This document shows positions 54,751 through 64,000 of a stretch of 64,000 bases of DNA, one piece after another (position 1 is the stretch's first letter; every line of letters begins with the position of its first letter). The notes beneath the pieces are model-generated. The model worked only from the letters and a program-made list of their open reading frames with translations, did no database searches and had not been told where the DNA came from. This stretch comes from Flavobacterium sp. BFFFF1 (GTDB lineage Bacteria > Bacteroidota > Bacteroidia > Flavobacteriales > Flavobacteriaceae), in assembly GCF_002256285.1 (NCBI RefSeq), contig NZ_NKJE01000012.1, forward strand, positions 1 through 64,000. Direction: 5' to 3'. Both the position numbers and the translations under genes were made by a program.

Positions 54751-55324
54751 CTCTTAAAAGTTTAAATTTATAATCTGATTTTGACGCGCTTCCGCCTCCA
54801 AAAAACAAGAACATGCCTTCGCCCACCTCATGCTTTTGAAAAAGTATCTCATTATTATTGGGAAGGTACACCGTAAATTTGGTCATGTCCTTTTTGATGA
54901 ACAGCACCGGGAAGGATACCGTTTCATAGCTCGTGTAAAAAACAAACCGGTTGCGCCTACGCTGTCCATAGAACTTCAGGACATGTTGCTTTTTGTCGGT
55001 GTCTTCAAAATCAAGGAACAATTCGTTGTCGTTCATCGTGGCCCGGATGGGTTTTGAAAAATCGATGTTCTCGAGCCCGACGAAGTCTTTTACAAAACTC
55101 CGGGTATAGATCCGGTTGTTGTAATGGTAGTCGAGCGTGTCCAGTTTGTCGTAGAAGCTGACCGAGAAATGCTCAGGCATCCTTTTAAAATCGCTTTTGT
55201 CGATTTGATTCTGGACGCTGCAGGAAATCATGGAGACCAGCAGTGCCAGATACGCCATCCGCCTGACAATCCCGAAAAGGGTTTGGCTGCTTGGCCCACG
55301 GTGTTCATAAGTTTCTTTTTTCAT
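54743..55324 (-). CDS. Hypothetical lipoprotein
   Basis: 193 residues from ATG 55324. Lipobox MISC with Cys35 if this start is used; an ATG at 55258 would give a shorter signal (MAYLALLVSMISC) that looks more usual. The body is strand-rich (LFLDFEDTDKKQHVLKFYGQ, KFTVYLPNNNEILFQKH). Function unknown. It is the first gene of a pair and divergent from a regulator gene, with a shared operator region. Confidence 0.65.
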   Translation of the reverse strand: MKKETYEHRGPSSQTLFGIVRRMAYLALLVSMISCSVQNQIDKSDFKRMPEHFSVSFYDKLDTLDYHYNNRIYTRSFVKDFVGLENIDFSKPIRATMNDNELFLDFEDTDKKQHVLKFYGQRRRNRFVFYTSYETVSFPVLFIKKDMTKFTVYLPNNNEILFQKHEVGEGMFLFFGGGSASKSDYKFKLLRDE

Positions 55325-55348
55325 GTTGGTTTGATTAATATTACAATA

Positions 55349-55356
55349 CAAACCTA
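55349..55356 (-). promoter_or_regulatory. -7 promoter box TAGGTTTG of the lipoprotein pair
   Basis: Perfect TAnnTTTG on the minus strand, 24 nt before the ATG. Half-site AATGTGATAAA begins directly upstream (55356-55366). Confidence 0.55.
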
Positions 55357-55425
55357 ATGTGATAAACGCAAATGCATTTGTGAATTTAAATAATAAAAAG
55401 CTATACATTTGTGATTATCACAAAT
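55356..55425. promoter_or_regulatory. Operator cluster of the divergent module
   Basis: Contains a perfect palindrome ATTTGTGATTATCACAAAT (55407-55425) that ends one base before the regulator ATG and covers its -7 box TACATTTG (55404-55411). It also contains a 12-bp palindrome CAAATGCATTTG (55369-55380) followed by TGAAT, and the half-site TGTGATAA (55358-55365). Shared TTTGTGA cores suggest one DNA-binding protein, most simply the divergently encoded regulator repressing both directions. Confidence 0.6.
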
Positions 55426-55426
55426 T

Positions 55427-56389
55427 ATGAATCAACAGCAAAAACTATTAAAGGCCATCCGGAAGCAAATTGGAAAGTCAGACTCGATCAACGATGTGGT
55501 GGCAACAGTATTGAATATCAGCTATGATGCGGCCCACCGCAGGGTTTCCGGGAAAAGTAAATTTTCAATTGACGAAGCCGTGATGTTATGCCGCCAATTC
55601 AGGATTTCGATGGACCATGTATTTGAAGGCGACAACAAGGTTTTGGTCGAAAAGACGAAAGAGATTGCCACATTCGGGGACCTGGAGTTGTATTTTGAGC
55701 AATCTTCGGGCTATCTGAAGCAATATATTGGCAAGCCGGGGGCGACGCTGTATTATTCTGCCAAAGATATTCCGCTGTTTTATACCATTGGCGGAACACT
55801 GCTGTCGAAGTTTAAGCTGTATGTCTGGATGAACCTGCTTATCGGGAAAGAACAGCAGGAGCCGTTTGAGAAATTTGTGTTGCCCGTATCATTATTGTCC
55901 TATAGTTCGCAGTTGAAGACGGTATACGATGCCGTTGCAGTGAGTGAAATCTGGAACGACACCACGATCAATAGCACGCTGCAGCAGATTCTTTATTTCT
56001 CAGAATCGGGGCTTTTGTCTATGAAAAATGCATTGGAATTGTATGAGGAAATGCGCCAGCTGATGTCGTCGATTGAGCAAAAATCAGCTGAAAACAATCC
56101 CGATTTCCACTTGTATTATAATGAACTCCTGATTCTAAACAACAATGTACTGGTTTCAGAAACGGAAAAAATGTCGCTGTTCATCCCTTACACGATGTTA
56201 GGCTATTTCATCACCGAAGACCAGAATACCTGCAAAAATGCCGGCGCATACTTCCTTCACCAGATCAAGAACTCAAAATCGCTCAATTTATCCGGCACCC
56301 GCGACCGGAAAATATTCTTTAACAGGGCGTATAAGAAAATCGATTATTACGCGGAGCGTCTTGGGTATGAGATTGATCCATTGTACTAA
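55427..56389 (+). CDS. HTH-type regulator of a Bacteroidota family
   Basis: 320 residues. The N-terminal 65 residues form a helix-turn-helix-like unit: SINDVVATVLNISYDAAHRR, VSGKSKFSIDEAVMLCRQFR and ISMDHVFEG. The remaining 250 residues are helical with no recognised ligand motif. I know similar proteins in Flavobacterium as HTH regulators but cannot name a target. It is divergent from a lipoprotein/barrel pair, and the palindrome at its start codon fits autoregulation. The start codon directly follows the operator. Confidence 0.7.
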   Translation: MNQQQKLLKAIRKQIGKSDSINDVVATVLNISYDAAHRRVSGKSKFSIDEAVMLCRQFRISMDHVFEGDNKVLVEKTKEIATFGDLELYFEQSSGYLKQYIGKPGATLYYSAKDIPLFYTIGGTLLSKFKLYVWMNLLIGKEQQEPFEKFVLPVSLLSYSSQLKTVYDAVAVSEIWNDTTINSTLQQILYFSESGLLSMKNALELYEEMRQLMSSIEQKSAENNPDFHLYYNELLILNNNVLVSETEKMSLFIPYTMLGYFITEDQNTCKNAGAYFLHQIKNSKSLNLSGTRDRKIFFNRAYKKIDYYAERLGYEIDPLY

Positions 56390-56494
56390 ACTGCTGTTAA
56401 ATTGCGTATATCAGACACATAAAAAAGAAATTTATCCGTTGTTGTAACTTTTGGCGGATGAAATACGTATAACGAATTGTACACTTAATTAAAC

Positions 56495-56500
56495 AGGAGG
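56495..56500 (+). promoter_or_regulatory. Perfect Shine-Dalgarno AGGAGG before rpoD
   Basis: AGGAGG, 7 nt before the ATG. Bacteroidota ribosomes sequester the anti-Shine-Dalgarno (through bS21) and most genes lack such a site. None of the other starts in this window shows one at this quality. Confidence 0.8.
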
Positions 56501-56507
56501 ATTTTAC

Positions 56508-57371
56508 ATGAGACAGCTCAAAATTACAAAGCAGGTAACCAACAGGGAAACTGCTTCATTAGACAAGTACTTACAGGAAATTGGAAAAGTAGACCTCATT
56601 ACCGCTGACGAAGAGGTAGAATTAGCACAAAAGATCAAGGCCGGAGACCAGAGAGCGTTGGAGAAACTTACTAAAGCAAACCTCCGTTTCGTGGTTTCTG
56701 TAGCAAAACAATACCAAAATCAGGGATTAACCCTTCCCGATTTAATTAATGAAGGAAATCTGGGATTGATTAAGGCTGCTCAAAGATTTGATGAAACCCG
56801 TGGTTTTAAATTCATTTCTTACGCCGTATGGTGGATCCGTCAATCCATTTTGCAGGCATTGGCTGAACAATCCCGTATCGTTCGTCTGCCGCTGAATAAG
56901 ATTGGTTCAATCAATAAGATCAATAAAATGTATGCTTTACTGGAACAGTCTAACGAACGTCCGCCTTCTGCTGAAGAAATTGCAAAAGAACTGGACATGA
57001 CTGTAAATGACGTTAAAGAAAGTATGAAAAACTCTGGACGCCATCTTTCTATGGATGCGCCGCTGGTTGAAGGTGAGGACTCCAACCTTTACGATGTATT
57101 GCGTTCAGGCGAATCGCCAAATCCGGACCGCGAATTGATTCACGAATCATTGCGTACTGAAATTGAGCGTTCGTTGGAAACATTGACGCCAAGGGAAGCT
57201 GATGTCGTGCGTTTGTACTTCGGATTAGGGGACCAACATCCGATGACTTTAGAGGAAATCGGTGAAACATTTGATCTTACACGGGAGCGTGTACGCCAGA
57301 TTAAGGAAAAAGCGATCAGGAGGCTGAAACACACTTCACGAAGCAAAATCCTGAAAACCTACCTGGGTTAA
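56508..57371 (+). CDS. rpoD: Primary RNA polymerase sigma factor RpoD/SigA
   Basis: 287 residues, the short Bacteroidota form without the large 1.1/non-conserved regions. Region 1.2 ([20 protein letters not shown]), 2.2-2.4 ([39 protein letters not shown]), 3 ([20 protein letters not shown]) and 4.2 ([20 protein letters not shown]) are complete. It directs RNA polymerase to the -33/-7 promoters seen across this window. Translation probably relies on the strong upstream Shine-Dalgarno. Confidence 0.97.
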   Translation: MRQLKITKQVTNRETASLDKYLQEIGKVDLITADEEVELAQKIKAGDQRALEKLTKANLRFVVSVAKQYQNQGLTLPDLINEGNLGLIKAAQRFDETRGFKFISYAVWWIRQSILQALAEQSRIVRLPLNKIGSINKINKMYALLEQSNERPPSAEEIAKELDMTVNDVKESMKNSGRHLSMDAPLVEGEDSNLYDVLRSGESPNPDRELIHESLRTEIERSLETLTPREADVVRLYFGLGDQHPMTLEEIGETFDLTRERVRQIKEKAIRRLKHTSRSKILKTYLG

Positions 57372-57500
57372 TTTGATGATTTTTTAACATATTATTTTGT
57401 GTTTAATTTTTAATTCGTATTTTGCGAGCCACAAAACACAACAACAATATTTACCGCAACAACAGTCTGATTAACTGTTCGTTTTTTGATTGATGATTGA

Positions 57501-57528
57501 AACTCCGGCTGATTACCGGAGTTTTTTA
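57501..57528 (+). terminator. Terminator downstream of rpoD
   Basis: AACTCCGG (57501-57508) pairs with CCGGAGTT (57516-57523), seven-nt loop, then T. It is 130 bp past the rpoD stop, so the rpoD mRNA may have a long 3' region. Confidence 0.85.
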
Positions 57529-57733
57529 TTTTTCAAAAAAACACCGGTCTGTTCGCTTTGCTCGGGTTAAGCTCCGCTCTGTTCGCCTTGCAGGCGCGGG
57601 TACAGAGTTTCTATTTTTAATCCGCTGCCATGGAAAACAAACGGAATCATTGTAAGCGAACGCGTTCCTTGGGTTAATTCAATATTCGTTGTTCAAAATC
57701 CAGCTTTCAATCTCCAAAGAAAATCGGATTTCC
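57529..57733. repeat. Intergenic stretch with probable repeat sequence
   Basis: Two similar blocks, CTGTTCGCTTTGCTCGGGT (57549-57567) and CTGTTCGCCTTGCAGGCGCGGGT (57578-57600), are followed by ATTTTTAATCCGCTGCCATGG. Further on, GTTCAAAAT near 57691 recurs inverted as ATTTTGAAC near 57786, bracketing the rpe promoter. No gene seen. Probably a dispersed intergenic repeat; that needs genome-wide copies to prove. Confidence 0.45.
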
Positions 57734-57741
57734 TATCTTTG
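57734..57741 (+). promoter_or_regulatory. -7 promoter box TATCTTTG of rpe
   Basis: Perfect TAnnTTTG. It predicts a leader of about 70 nt, which holds the inverted GTTCAAAAT partner. Confidence 0.55.
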
Positions 57742-57815
57742 CAGGCAATTCAAAATGAGTGTTGAATAACGAACGCTCAATACTGAATTTTGAACGATAA
57801 CTACAACTACACAGC

Positions 57816-58475
57816 ATGACTAAAACACTTATTGCCCCTTCTGTACTTGCCGCTGATTTTGCAAACTTACAGCGCGACATCGAAATGATCAACGACAGTG
57901 CCGCCGACTGGTTTCATATTGACATCATGGACGGCGTTTTTGTTCCCAACATATCCTTCGGAATGCCCGTGCTGGACGCGATTAATAAACACGCTAAAAA
58001 AACCATTGATGTACACCTGATGATTGTCGATCCGGACCGGTACATCAAAACCTTCGCTGATTTAGGCGCTGACAACCTTACCGTCCATTATGAAGCATGC
58101 ACCCACCTGCACCGTACTTTACAAGCGATCAAATCAGAAGGCATGAAAGCCGGTGTAGCCATCAACCCGCATACCAATATAGATTTACTTGAAGACGTGA
58201 TTAACGACATTGATTTAGTATGCCTTATGAGCGTAAACCCGGGATTCGGCGGGCAGTCATTTATTGAAAATACCTATGCAAAGGTCAGGAAATTGAAAGC
58301 GCTCATCACTAGAAATGGTGCTTCCACGCTCATTGAAATTGATGGTGGGGTTACGGATAAAAATGCCAAGCAACTTGCGGAAGCAGGCGCCGATGTGCTT
58401 GTGGCTGGAAATTTCGTGTTCCGCTCTGACAATCCGATCCAAACGATTGAAAACCTCAAGTCGATATTAGAATAG
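57816..58475 (+). CDS. rpe: Ribulose-phosphate 3-epimerase
   Basis: 219 residues, normal length. TIM-barrel motifs: IAPSVLAADFANLQRDIEMI, DWFHIDIMDGVFVPNISFG, IDVHLMIVDPDRYIKTFADL, LMSVNPGFGGQSFIENTYAK and IEIDGGVTDKNAKQLAEAGA. The metal-binding His/Asp pairs (HIDIMDG, DVHLM, EIDGG) are intact. It interconverts ribulose-5-phosphate and xylulose-5-phosphate in the pentose phosphate pathway. Confidence 0.97.
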   Translation: MTKTLIAPSVLAADFANLQRDIEMINDSAADWFHIDIMDGVFVPNISFGMPVLDAINKHAKKTIDVHLMIVDPDRYIKTFADLGADNLTVHYEACTHLHRTLQAIKSEGMKAGVAINPHTNIDLLEDVINDIDLVCLMSVNPGFGGQSFIENTYAKVRKLKALITRNGASTLIEIDGGVTDKNAKQLAEAGADVLVAGNFVFRSDNPIQTIENLKSILE

Positions 58476-58489
58476 CGTTTTCGGTATTT

Positions 58490-59386
58490 TTAAAGGTTGT
58501 CGAAAATAGACTGCTGTGTCGGTTGCCGTAAAGGAACCGGAATATTGAGATTTAAACTATGGTTCATTTCCTTTATAAAATGCTCTGCCAACAATGGTGA
58601 TGCGAGTTCAATGTTTTGATGCACGAAGAAATAAAGCTTCTGTAAGCCCTGTTCACGCCACGTCGCAATCCGTTGAACCCAATCATTTAGCCTTGTGACA
58701 TCGGAAGGATGATTTGCACCGACATACCGCACAAACGCCACAGGGCTTGTGAGACGCATGTGCAGCATATCGCGCCGACCGGCAGTGTCTACGATGATAT
58801 TTGCCATATTATAACGCTCGAGTAAAGCAGTGTAGGTATCGATAATGGGTTTCTGGAACCACTCTGCGTTCCGTACTTCAACGGCCAATGGAACCCCTTT
58901 TGGAAAATCACCGAGTACTTTTTCGAGGCGGTCATAATCTTTCGGCTTAAAATTATCGGGCAATTGCAGAAATGCCATTCCAAGCTTTTCGTCAAAGTTA
59001 CTGATTGCGTTAACAAAACTATCAATAAGTTCCTTAACGTCATTGAGTCGCCTGTAATGGGTTATGACATCGGTAACTTTTGGAAAAAATCTAAAACTGT
59101 CCGGTGTTTTCTTCTTCCAGGTTTCGACCTGCTGCCACTCCGGCATGCGGTAAAAGGTAGCGTTAAGTTCAATCGAATTGAACTGCGTAGCGTAATAAGC
59201 AAGTTCGTCCTTAGTCCCGCGGGGGTAAAAGCCTTTTAAATCGGTTCGGTTCCACTTCGCACATCCGATGTACACTTCGAACGGAGCGTCACTTTTATGT
59301 GCTCCCAGTAGCTCCGGCGTTTTAGGCGCATCTGGAGGCAGCGTAAAATCGATATCTTCCGGGTTTTCAACTTTTCCAAACTGCAT
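58490..59386 (-). CDS. DUF72 family protein
   Basis: 298 residues. VYIGCAKWNRTDLKGFYPRG, FNSIELNATFYRMPEWQQVE, FRFFPKVTDVITHYRRLND and VPLAVEVRNAEWF define the DUF72 (YecE-like) TIM-barrel family, whose biochemical function is unknown. A 30-residue N-terminal extension mentions no motif. It converges with rpe, 14 bp apart. Confidence 0.9.
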   Translation of the reverse strand: MQFGKVENPEDIDFTLPPDAPKTPELLGAHKSDAPFEVYIGCAKWNRTDLKGFYPRGTKDELAYYATQFNSIELNATFYRMPEWQQVETWKKKTPDSFRFFPKVTDVITHYRRLNDVKELIDSFVNAISNFDEKLGMAFLQLPDNFKPKDYDRLEKVLGDFPKGVPLAVEVRNAEWFQKPIIDTYTALLERYNMANIIVDTAGRRDMLHMRLTSPVAFVRYVGANHPSDVTRLNDWVQRIATWREQGLQKLYFFVHQNIELASPLLAEHFIKEMNHSLNLNIPVPLRQPTQQSIFDNL

Positions 59387-59477
59387 GATATAGTTTTAAC
59401 GCAATATAATAATAAGTTTGGGTTGCTGCCGACACCAAAAACAGATTTTTTAATAGCTTAAAGTTATTCAAATATAA

Positions 59478-61838
<2,361 letters not shown>

Positions 61839-61861
61839 ACCGTTAGTTTATGAACAAAAAG

Positions 61862-61884
61862 GCGCCTTATTGGCGCTTTTTTTT
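61862..61884 (+). terminator. Terminator of katG
   Basis: GCGCC (61862-61866) pairs with GGCGC (61872-61876), loop TTATT, then eight T. Confidence 0.85.
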
Positions 61885-61912
61885 ACGCCAAACGATTGCT
61901 GATGAAGTAGCA

Positions 61913-62069
61913 TTCCTCAGCGTTCCGCGCTGAAAATCAAAAGCCATGAAAAAGAAAATTGAAAGCGAACTTTCTGAACACGGGAGGATTGTCCGCTATC
62001 GCGGACTTCCTCAGCGCTCCGCGCTGAAAATCAAAAGCCCTGAAAAAGAAAATTGAAAGCGAACTTTCT
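61913..62069. repeat. Pair of 63-bp direct repeats with internal hairpins
   Basis: Copies at 61913-61975 and 62007-62069 differ at two positions (period 94 bp). Each holds a hairpin TCAGCG..CGCTGA. Between the copies lies GTCCGC-TATC-GCGGAC (61991-62006). The arrangement is a hairpin mosaic of unknown role at the edge of the AT-rich block. Confidence 0.9.
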
Positions 62070-62093
62070 TTTCTTTTTCAGGGCTTTTGATTT
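62028..62093. repeat. Long perfect inverted repeat (25-bp arms)
   Basis: Arms AAATCAAAAGCCCTGAAAAA and five more bases (62028-62052) and their exact complement (62069-62093) enclose a 16-nt spacer that itself folds as GAAAG-CGAA-CTTTC. The result is an almost continuous 30-bp hairpin. It can act as a bidirectional terminator, protecting katG from the downstream block and the reverse. Its 5' arm is shared with the second 63-bp repeat. Confidence 0.95.
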
Positions 62094-62213
62094 ATTCGTG
62101 ACGCGAGAGGGTTCGAACGTAATTCGAAATCGGCTCTGTTTGCGGGAGTTTACAAGGGTTAAAAAATTGAGGGGGTAACAATGGGGGTAACTATTTCAAT
62201 TTTTTCATTAAAA
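62094..62213. other. Junction region with direct and inverted repeats
   Basis: Contains GTGACGCGAGAGGGTTCGAAC (62099-62119 less its last base), whose GGTTCGAA core recalls a tRNA T-loop, two TTCGAA hexamers five bp apart, and a 12-bp direct repeat GGGGGTAAC(A/T)AT twice (62171-62194). That repeat is enclosed by 10-bp inverted arms AAAAAATTGA (62161-62170) and TCAATTTTTT (62196-62205). It lies exactly at the switch to AT-rich coding DNA and may be an integration junction. No gene. Confidence 0.35.
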
Positions 62214-63473
62214 TCATTTCCTGTTTGTGAAAATAATGACACTCTCTCTTAGCGATTTTACTTCTGGGCTATGTTTAGTTTTTCTTTTATTTATATAACG
62301 CAAAACTCCTATTTCTTTTAAGTACCAACCAGCCTGAGCCCCAATGTCTCCTACAATCAAATCTACAGGTATTTCCATTCCTGCATAGGCTGAATTTGAT
62401 ACTACAAACCATAGTTGTGCATCTTTTTGCGCTTTAGTTTTCAATAGTTTCAAGATGCTAAACATATCTTCAAAATATGCCTGTATCATCATCGGAATAT
62501 TTTTATGCATCAGATTCTCTGCATTAGATTTAACATGTTCAATAGATTTTTGATAGAGTACTCCAAAATTTGCCAATGTAGGCTCCTCCCACTTTGCTTG
62601 TATGTGAGACCTAACAGTTTTTAATCTTAAATCATAAAGTTGCTCGCTGGAATTAATAAATTTCCCTAGAAATAACTCTGGTCTATAAATATCCGTATAA
62701 TCAAATGTATTTAAATATGGTGGAGAGGTAATACATAATTTAAACTTTTCAACCTTATTCTCTTTTAAAACTTTTCTACAATCACCATTTAGAATTGTCG
62801 GCTTTGTAGTTATAATATGGCTTTGAATATCTTCTTTTATTGCATCAAGATTAGCCTGTAGAGATTTTTTAAAACTTTCATCATTTAATCCATTATTCTG
62901 CCAATCATTATTATAACGGAAACATTTACCATCTCGTCTTGCGTTACAATTTTGAATTGCAGCAGAAATTAAAGAAAGACGATAAATTTCCTTTAGCTCT
63001 TTTGATTTTATAGTGTTTACTTTATCCCAACTAGTTTCAAAAGAATTTAATACCTCTGTATTGAATAGCCATTTTTTTAAATTTGCCTTTTCACTAAAGG
63101 TTGAGTATCCGATAAGTTTAGAACTAGAACTCATATCAGTATCAACTATCTTATCTGTCCATTTATCTAACTCTTTGACTTTTACATTTCTAGTTTTAGC
63201 TAATGACAAGAAGGAAGTAAATGGATTAACTTCAATTCCAAAAGAATTTATGCCGAGTGATGATGCTGTTAAAGTAGTAGTTCCTCCTCCATTGAACGGA
63301 TCTAATACGATATCATCTTTGCCAACTTCTGCAATTTCGATAGCCTTTTCTACTAACAAAGGAGAAAAACCCTCTTTATAATAATACCATCTATGTCTTG
63401 CAAGATCAACGGTGTTTTCAGAGTTGGAATAACCTCCATTTTTTAAACCAAAATTATCATTTATTATACTCAT
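62214..63473 (-). CDS. DNA methyltransferase, probably N4-cytosine or N6-adenine
   Basis: 419 residues. Motif X-like HRWYYYKEGFSPLLVEKAIE, then SAM-binding motif I VLDPFNGGGTTTLTASS (D58 to about 72) with GINSFGIEVNPF, and catalytic motif IV TSPPYLNTFDY (S250-P-P-Y253) far downstream, so the order is X-I-IV. The SPPY form is common in N4-cytosine enzymes but also occurs in others. The 165-residue region between motifs I and IV may be the target-recognition part. Its ATG is 1 bp after the stop of the nuclease-like gene, so the two are coupled. Sequence is markedly more AT-rich than katG. Confidence 0.85.
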   Translation of the reverse strand: MSIINDNFGLKNGGYSNSENTVDLARHRWYYYKEGFSPLLVEKAIEIAEVGKDDIVLDPFNGGGTTTLTASSLGINSFGIEVNPFTSFLSLAKTRNVKVKELDKWTDKIVDTDMSSSSKLIGYSTFSEKANLKKWLFNTEVLNSFETSWDKVNTIKSKELKEIYRLSLISAAIQNCNARRDGKCFRYNNDWQNNGLNDESFKKSLQANLDAIKEDIQSHIITTKPTILNGDCRKVLKENKVEKFKLCITSPPYLNTFDYTDIYRPELFLGKFINSSEQLYDLRLKTVRSHIQAKWEEPTLANFGVLYQKSIEHVKSNAENLMHKNIPMMIQAYFEDMFSILKLLKTKAQKDAQLWFVVSNSAYAGMEIPVDLIVGDIGAQAGWYLKEIGVLRYINKRKTKHSPEVKSLRESVIIFTNRK

Positions 63474-63474
63474 T

Positions 63475-64000
63475 TTAACTGTATTTTGGTGTCATAAAAT
63501 ATCTTTGCGGGACTGCAAAATCCGTCCTTATAGAATGATATTCAGGGTTATAAACGATTTCTTGATTTAAAAAAGTCAATGCATCTGTAGAATTTAATGT
63601 TTCTACAGTCCCTTTATTGCAGCCCGCCCTCCTCGCATCAAAAACTACGAGATAACCCATAGTTGCATAAGTTGGAGATTGTATAAGATTTGCATCAAGA
63701 TAATCAGCTAATTGCTTAGCACCGGACAAAGCTCTTGCTGGATAAAACTTTTTTGTGAATTGTTTATTTCGATGTTTCAGGGATTTTCCTAGCCACTTAA
63801 TCTCAATCAATGCCAGTCTATTTGCTAATGCCCAAGTAACTTTTATGTCAACAGGGTGTGATTTGTCTACAATTTGTTCGGGTCTTATTTCAGCATTTCT
63901 TAGTTTAAGTTTCAAGAAATGTGTTAATGAATCCCGTAATATGTGCTCTGGCGCCTTTCTGAAAAAAAGCATATTACTATCAAACCAAACTCGTTGCAGA
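63475..64000 (-). CDS. PD-(D/E)XK-like nuclease, 5' part outside the window
   Basis: The frame is open to the window edge, so the ATG at 63972 is probably internal. The readable C-terminal part contains SHPVDIKVTWALANRLALIE followed by IKWLGKS: an Asp, then E-x-K after a hydrophobic strand, which is the PD-(D/E)XK nuclease core, followed by a helix with GAKQLADYLD. The strand GYLVVFDARR completes the fold. Coupled to the downstream methyltransferase, it is the likely restriction or defence partner. No homologue was checked, and a non-restriction nuclease role is possible. Confidence 0.6.
   Translation of the reverse strand, partial: LQRVWFDSNMLFFRKAPEHILRDSLTHFLKLKLRNAEIRPEQIVDKSHPVDIKVTWALANRLALIEIKWLGKSLKHRNKQFTKKFYPARALSGAKQLADYLDANLIQSPTYATMGYLVVFDARRAGCNKGTVETLNSTDALTFLNQEIVYNPEYHSIRTDFAVPQRYFMTPKYS

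Noticed and set aside
62097-62125. tRNA gene or tRNA 3' end suggested by GGTTCGAAC
   Set aside because: The T-stem partner is missing on both strands, the acceptor stem would start with U and the discriminator would be C. At most it is a relic; kept only as part of the junction finding.

Overview
The window comes from a Bacteroidota genome, almost certainly a Flavobacterium or close relative. It carries the complete gliding-motility/type IX secretion core gldK-gldL-gldM-gldN, the Flavobacteriaceae-type exosortase pair XrtF plus XrtF-associated protein, a 287-residue RpoD/SigA of Bacteroidota type, and TonB-dependent transport. Many genes are preceded by the Bacteroidota -7 promoter box TAnnTTTG, sometimes with a -33 TTG about 20 nt upstream, while Shine-Dalgarno sequences are almost absent. 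Where a -7 box overlaps an upstream start candidate, I chose the downstream start.

Layout. 1-12.9 kb (minus): one uninterrupted reading frame of at least 4313 codons for a secreted, modular adhesin-like protein, C-terminus outside the window. It has two right-handed beta-helix blocks, each followed by a related cap module, three copies of a roughly 200-residue module, and many Ig-like repeats. 13.2-20.5 kb: DUF1761 membrane protein, FemAB/GNAT-like protein, a divergent pair of lipid enzymes (diacylglycerol kinase-like and App1-type phosphatase-like), an intergenic palindromic repeat, an ABC-F ATPase, DUF983 and an FAD oxidoreductase. 20.5-25.3 kb: gldKLMN operon with a promoter candidate and a strong terminator. 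25.4-29.1 kb: topA followed by an arginase-fold gene that has lost metal ligands. 29.4-31.8 kb: two small membrane proteins, an unknown protein and a 21-bp tandem repeat. 31.8-38.6 kb: miaB, a sigma-54-type activator, lptE, a TPR protein, secG, groES-groEL. 38.7-41.7 kb: a large secreted protein and DedA. 41.8-45.4 kb: a four-gene, cysteine-rich heavy-metal (probably copper) operon. 45.4-49.9 kb: XrtF pair, a GAF/fRMsr-type protein, rpsO and pnp with a conspicuous leader hairpin. 50-56.4 kb: lipoproteins, a HAD hydrolase, a DHFR-like protein, an acetyltransferase, and an envelope gene pair divergent from a regulator whose start overlaps a perfect palindrome. 56.5-61.8 kb: rpoD with a rare perfect Shine-Dalgarno, rpe, DUF72, katG. 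61.9-64 kb: a hairpin-rich repeat mosaic and then an AT-rich, probably acquired block with a DNA methyltransferase and a PD-(D/E)XK-like nuclease that runs off the window.

Functionally the window is rich in cell-envelope biology. GldK-GldN form the secretion machine that could export the giant protein, LptE, SecG and XrtF serve other envelope routes, and several lipoproteins and barrel-like proteins surround them. The least explained parts are the end block (repeat mosaic plus restriction-modification-like pair), the regulator/operator/envelope module at 54-56 kb, the 21-bp tandem repeat upstream of miaB, the pnp leader hairpin and the degenerate arginase-like protein. All functional statements rest on reading the sequence and family recognition; no database search was run.
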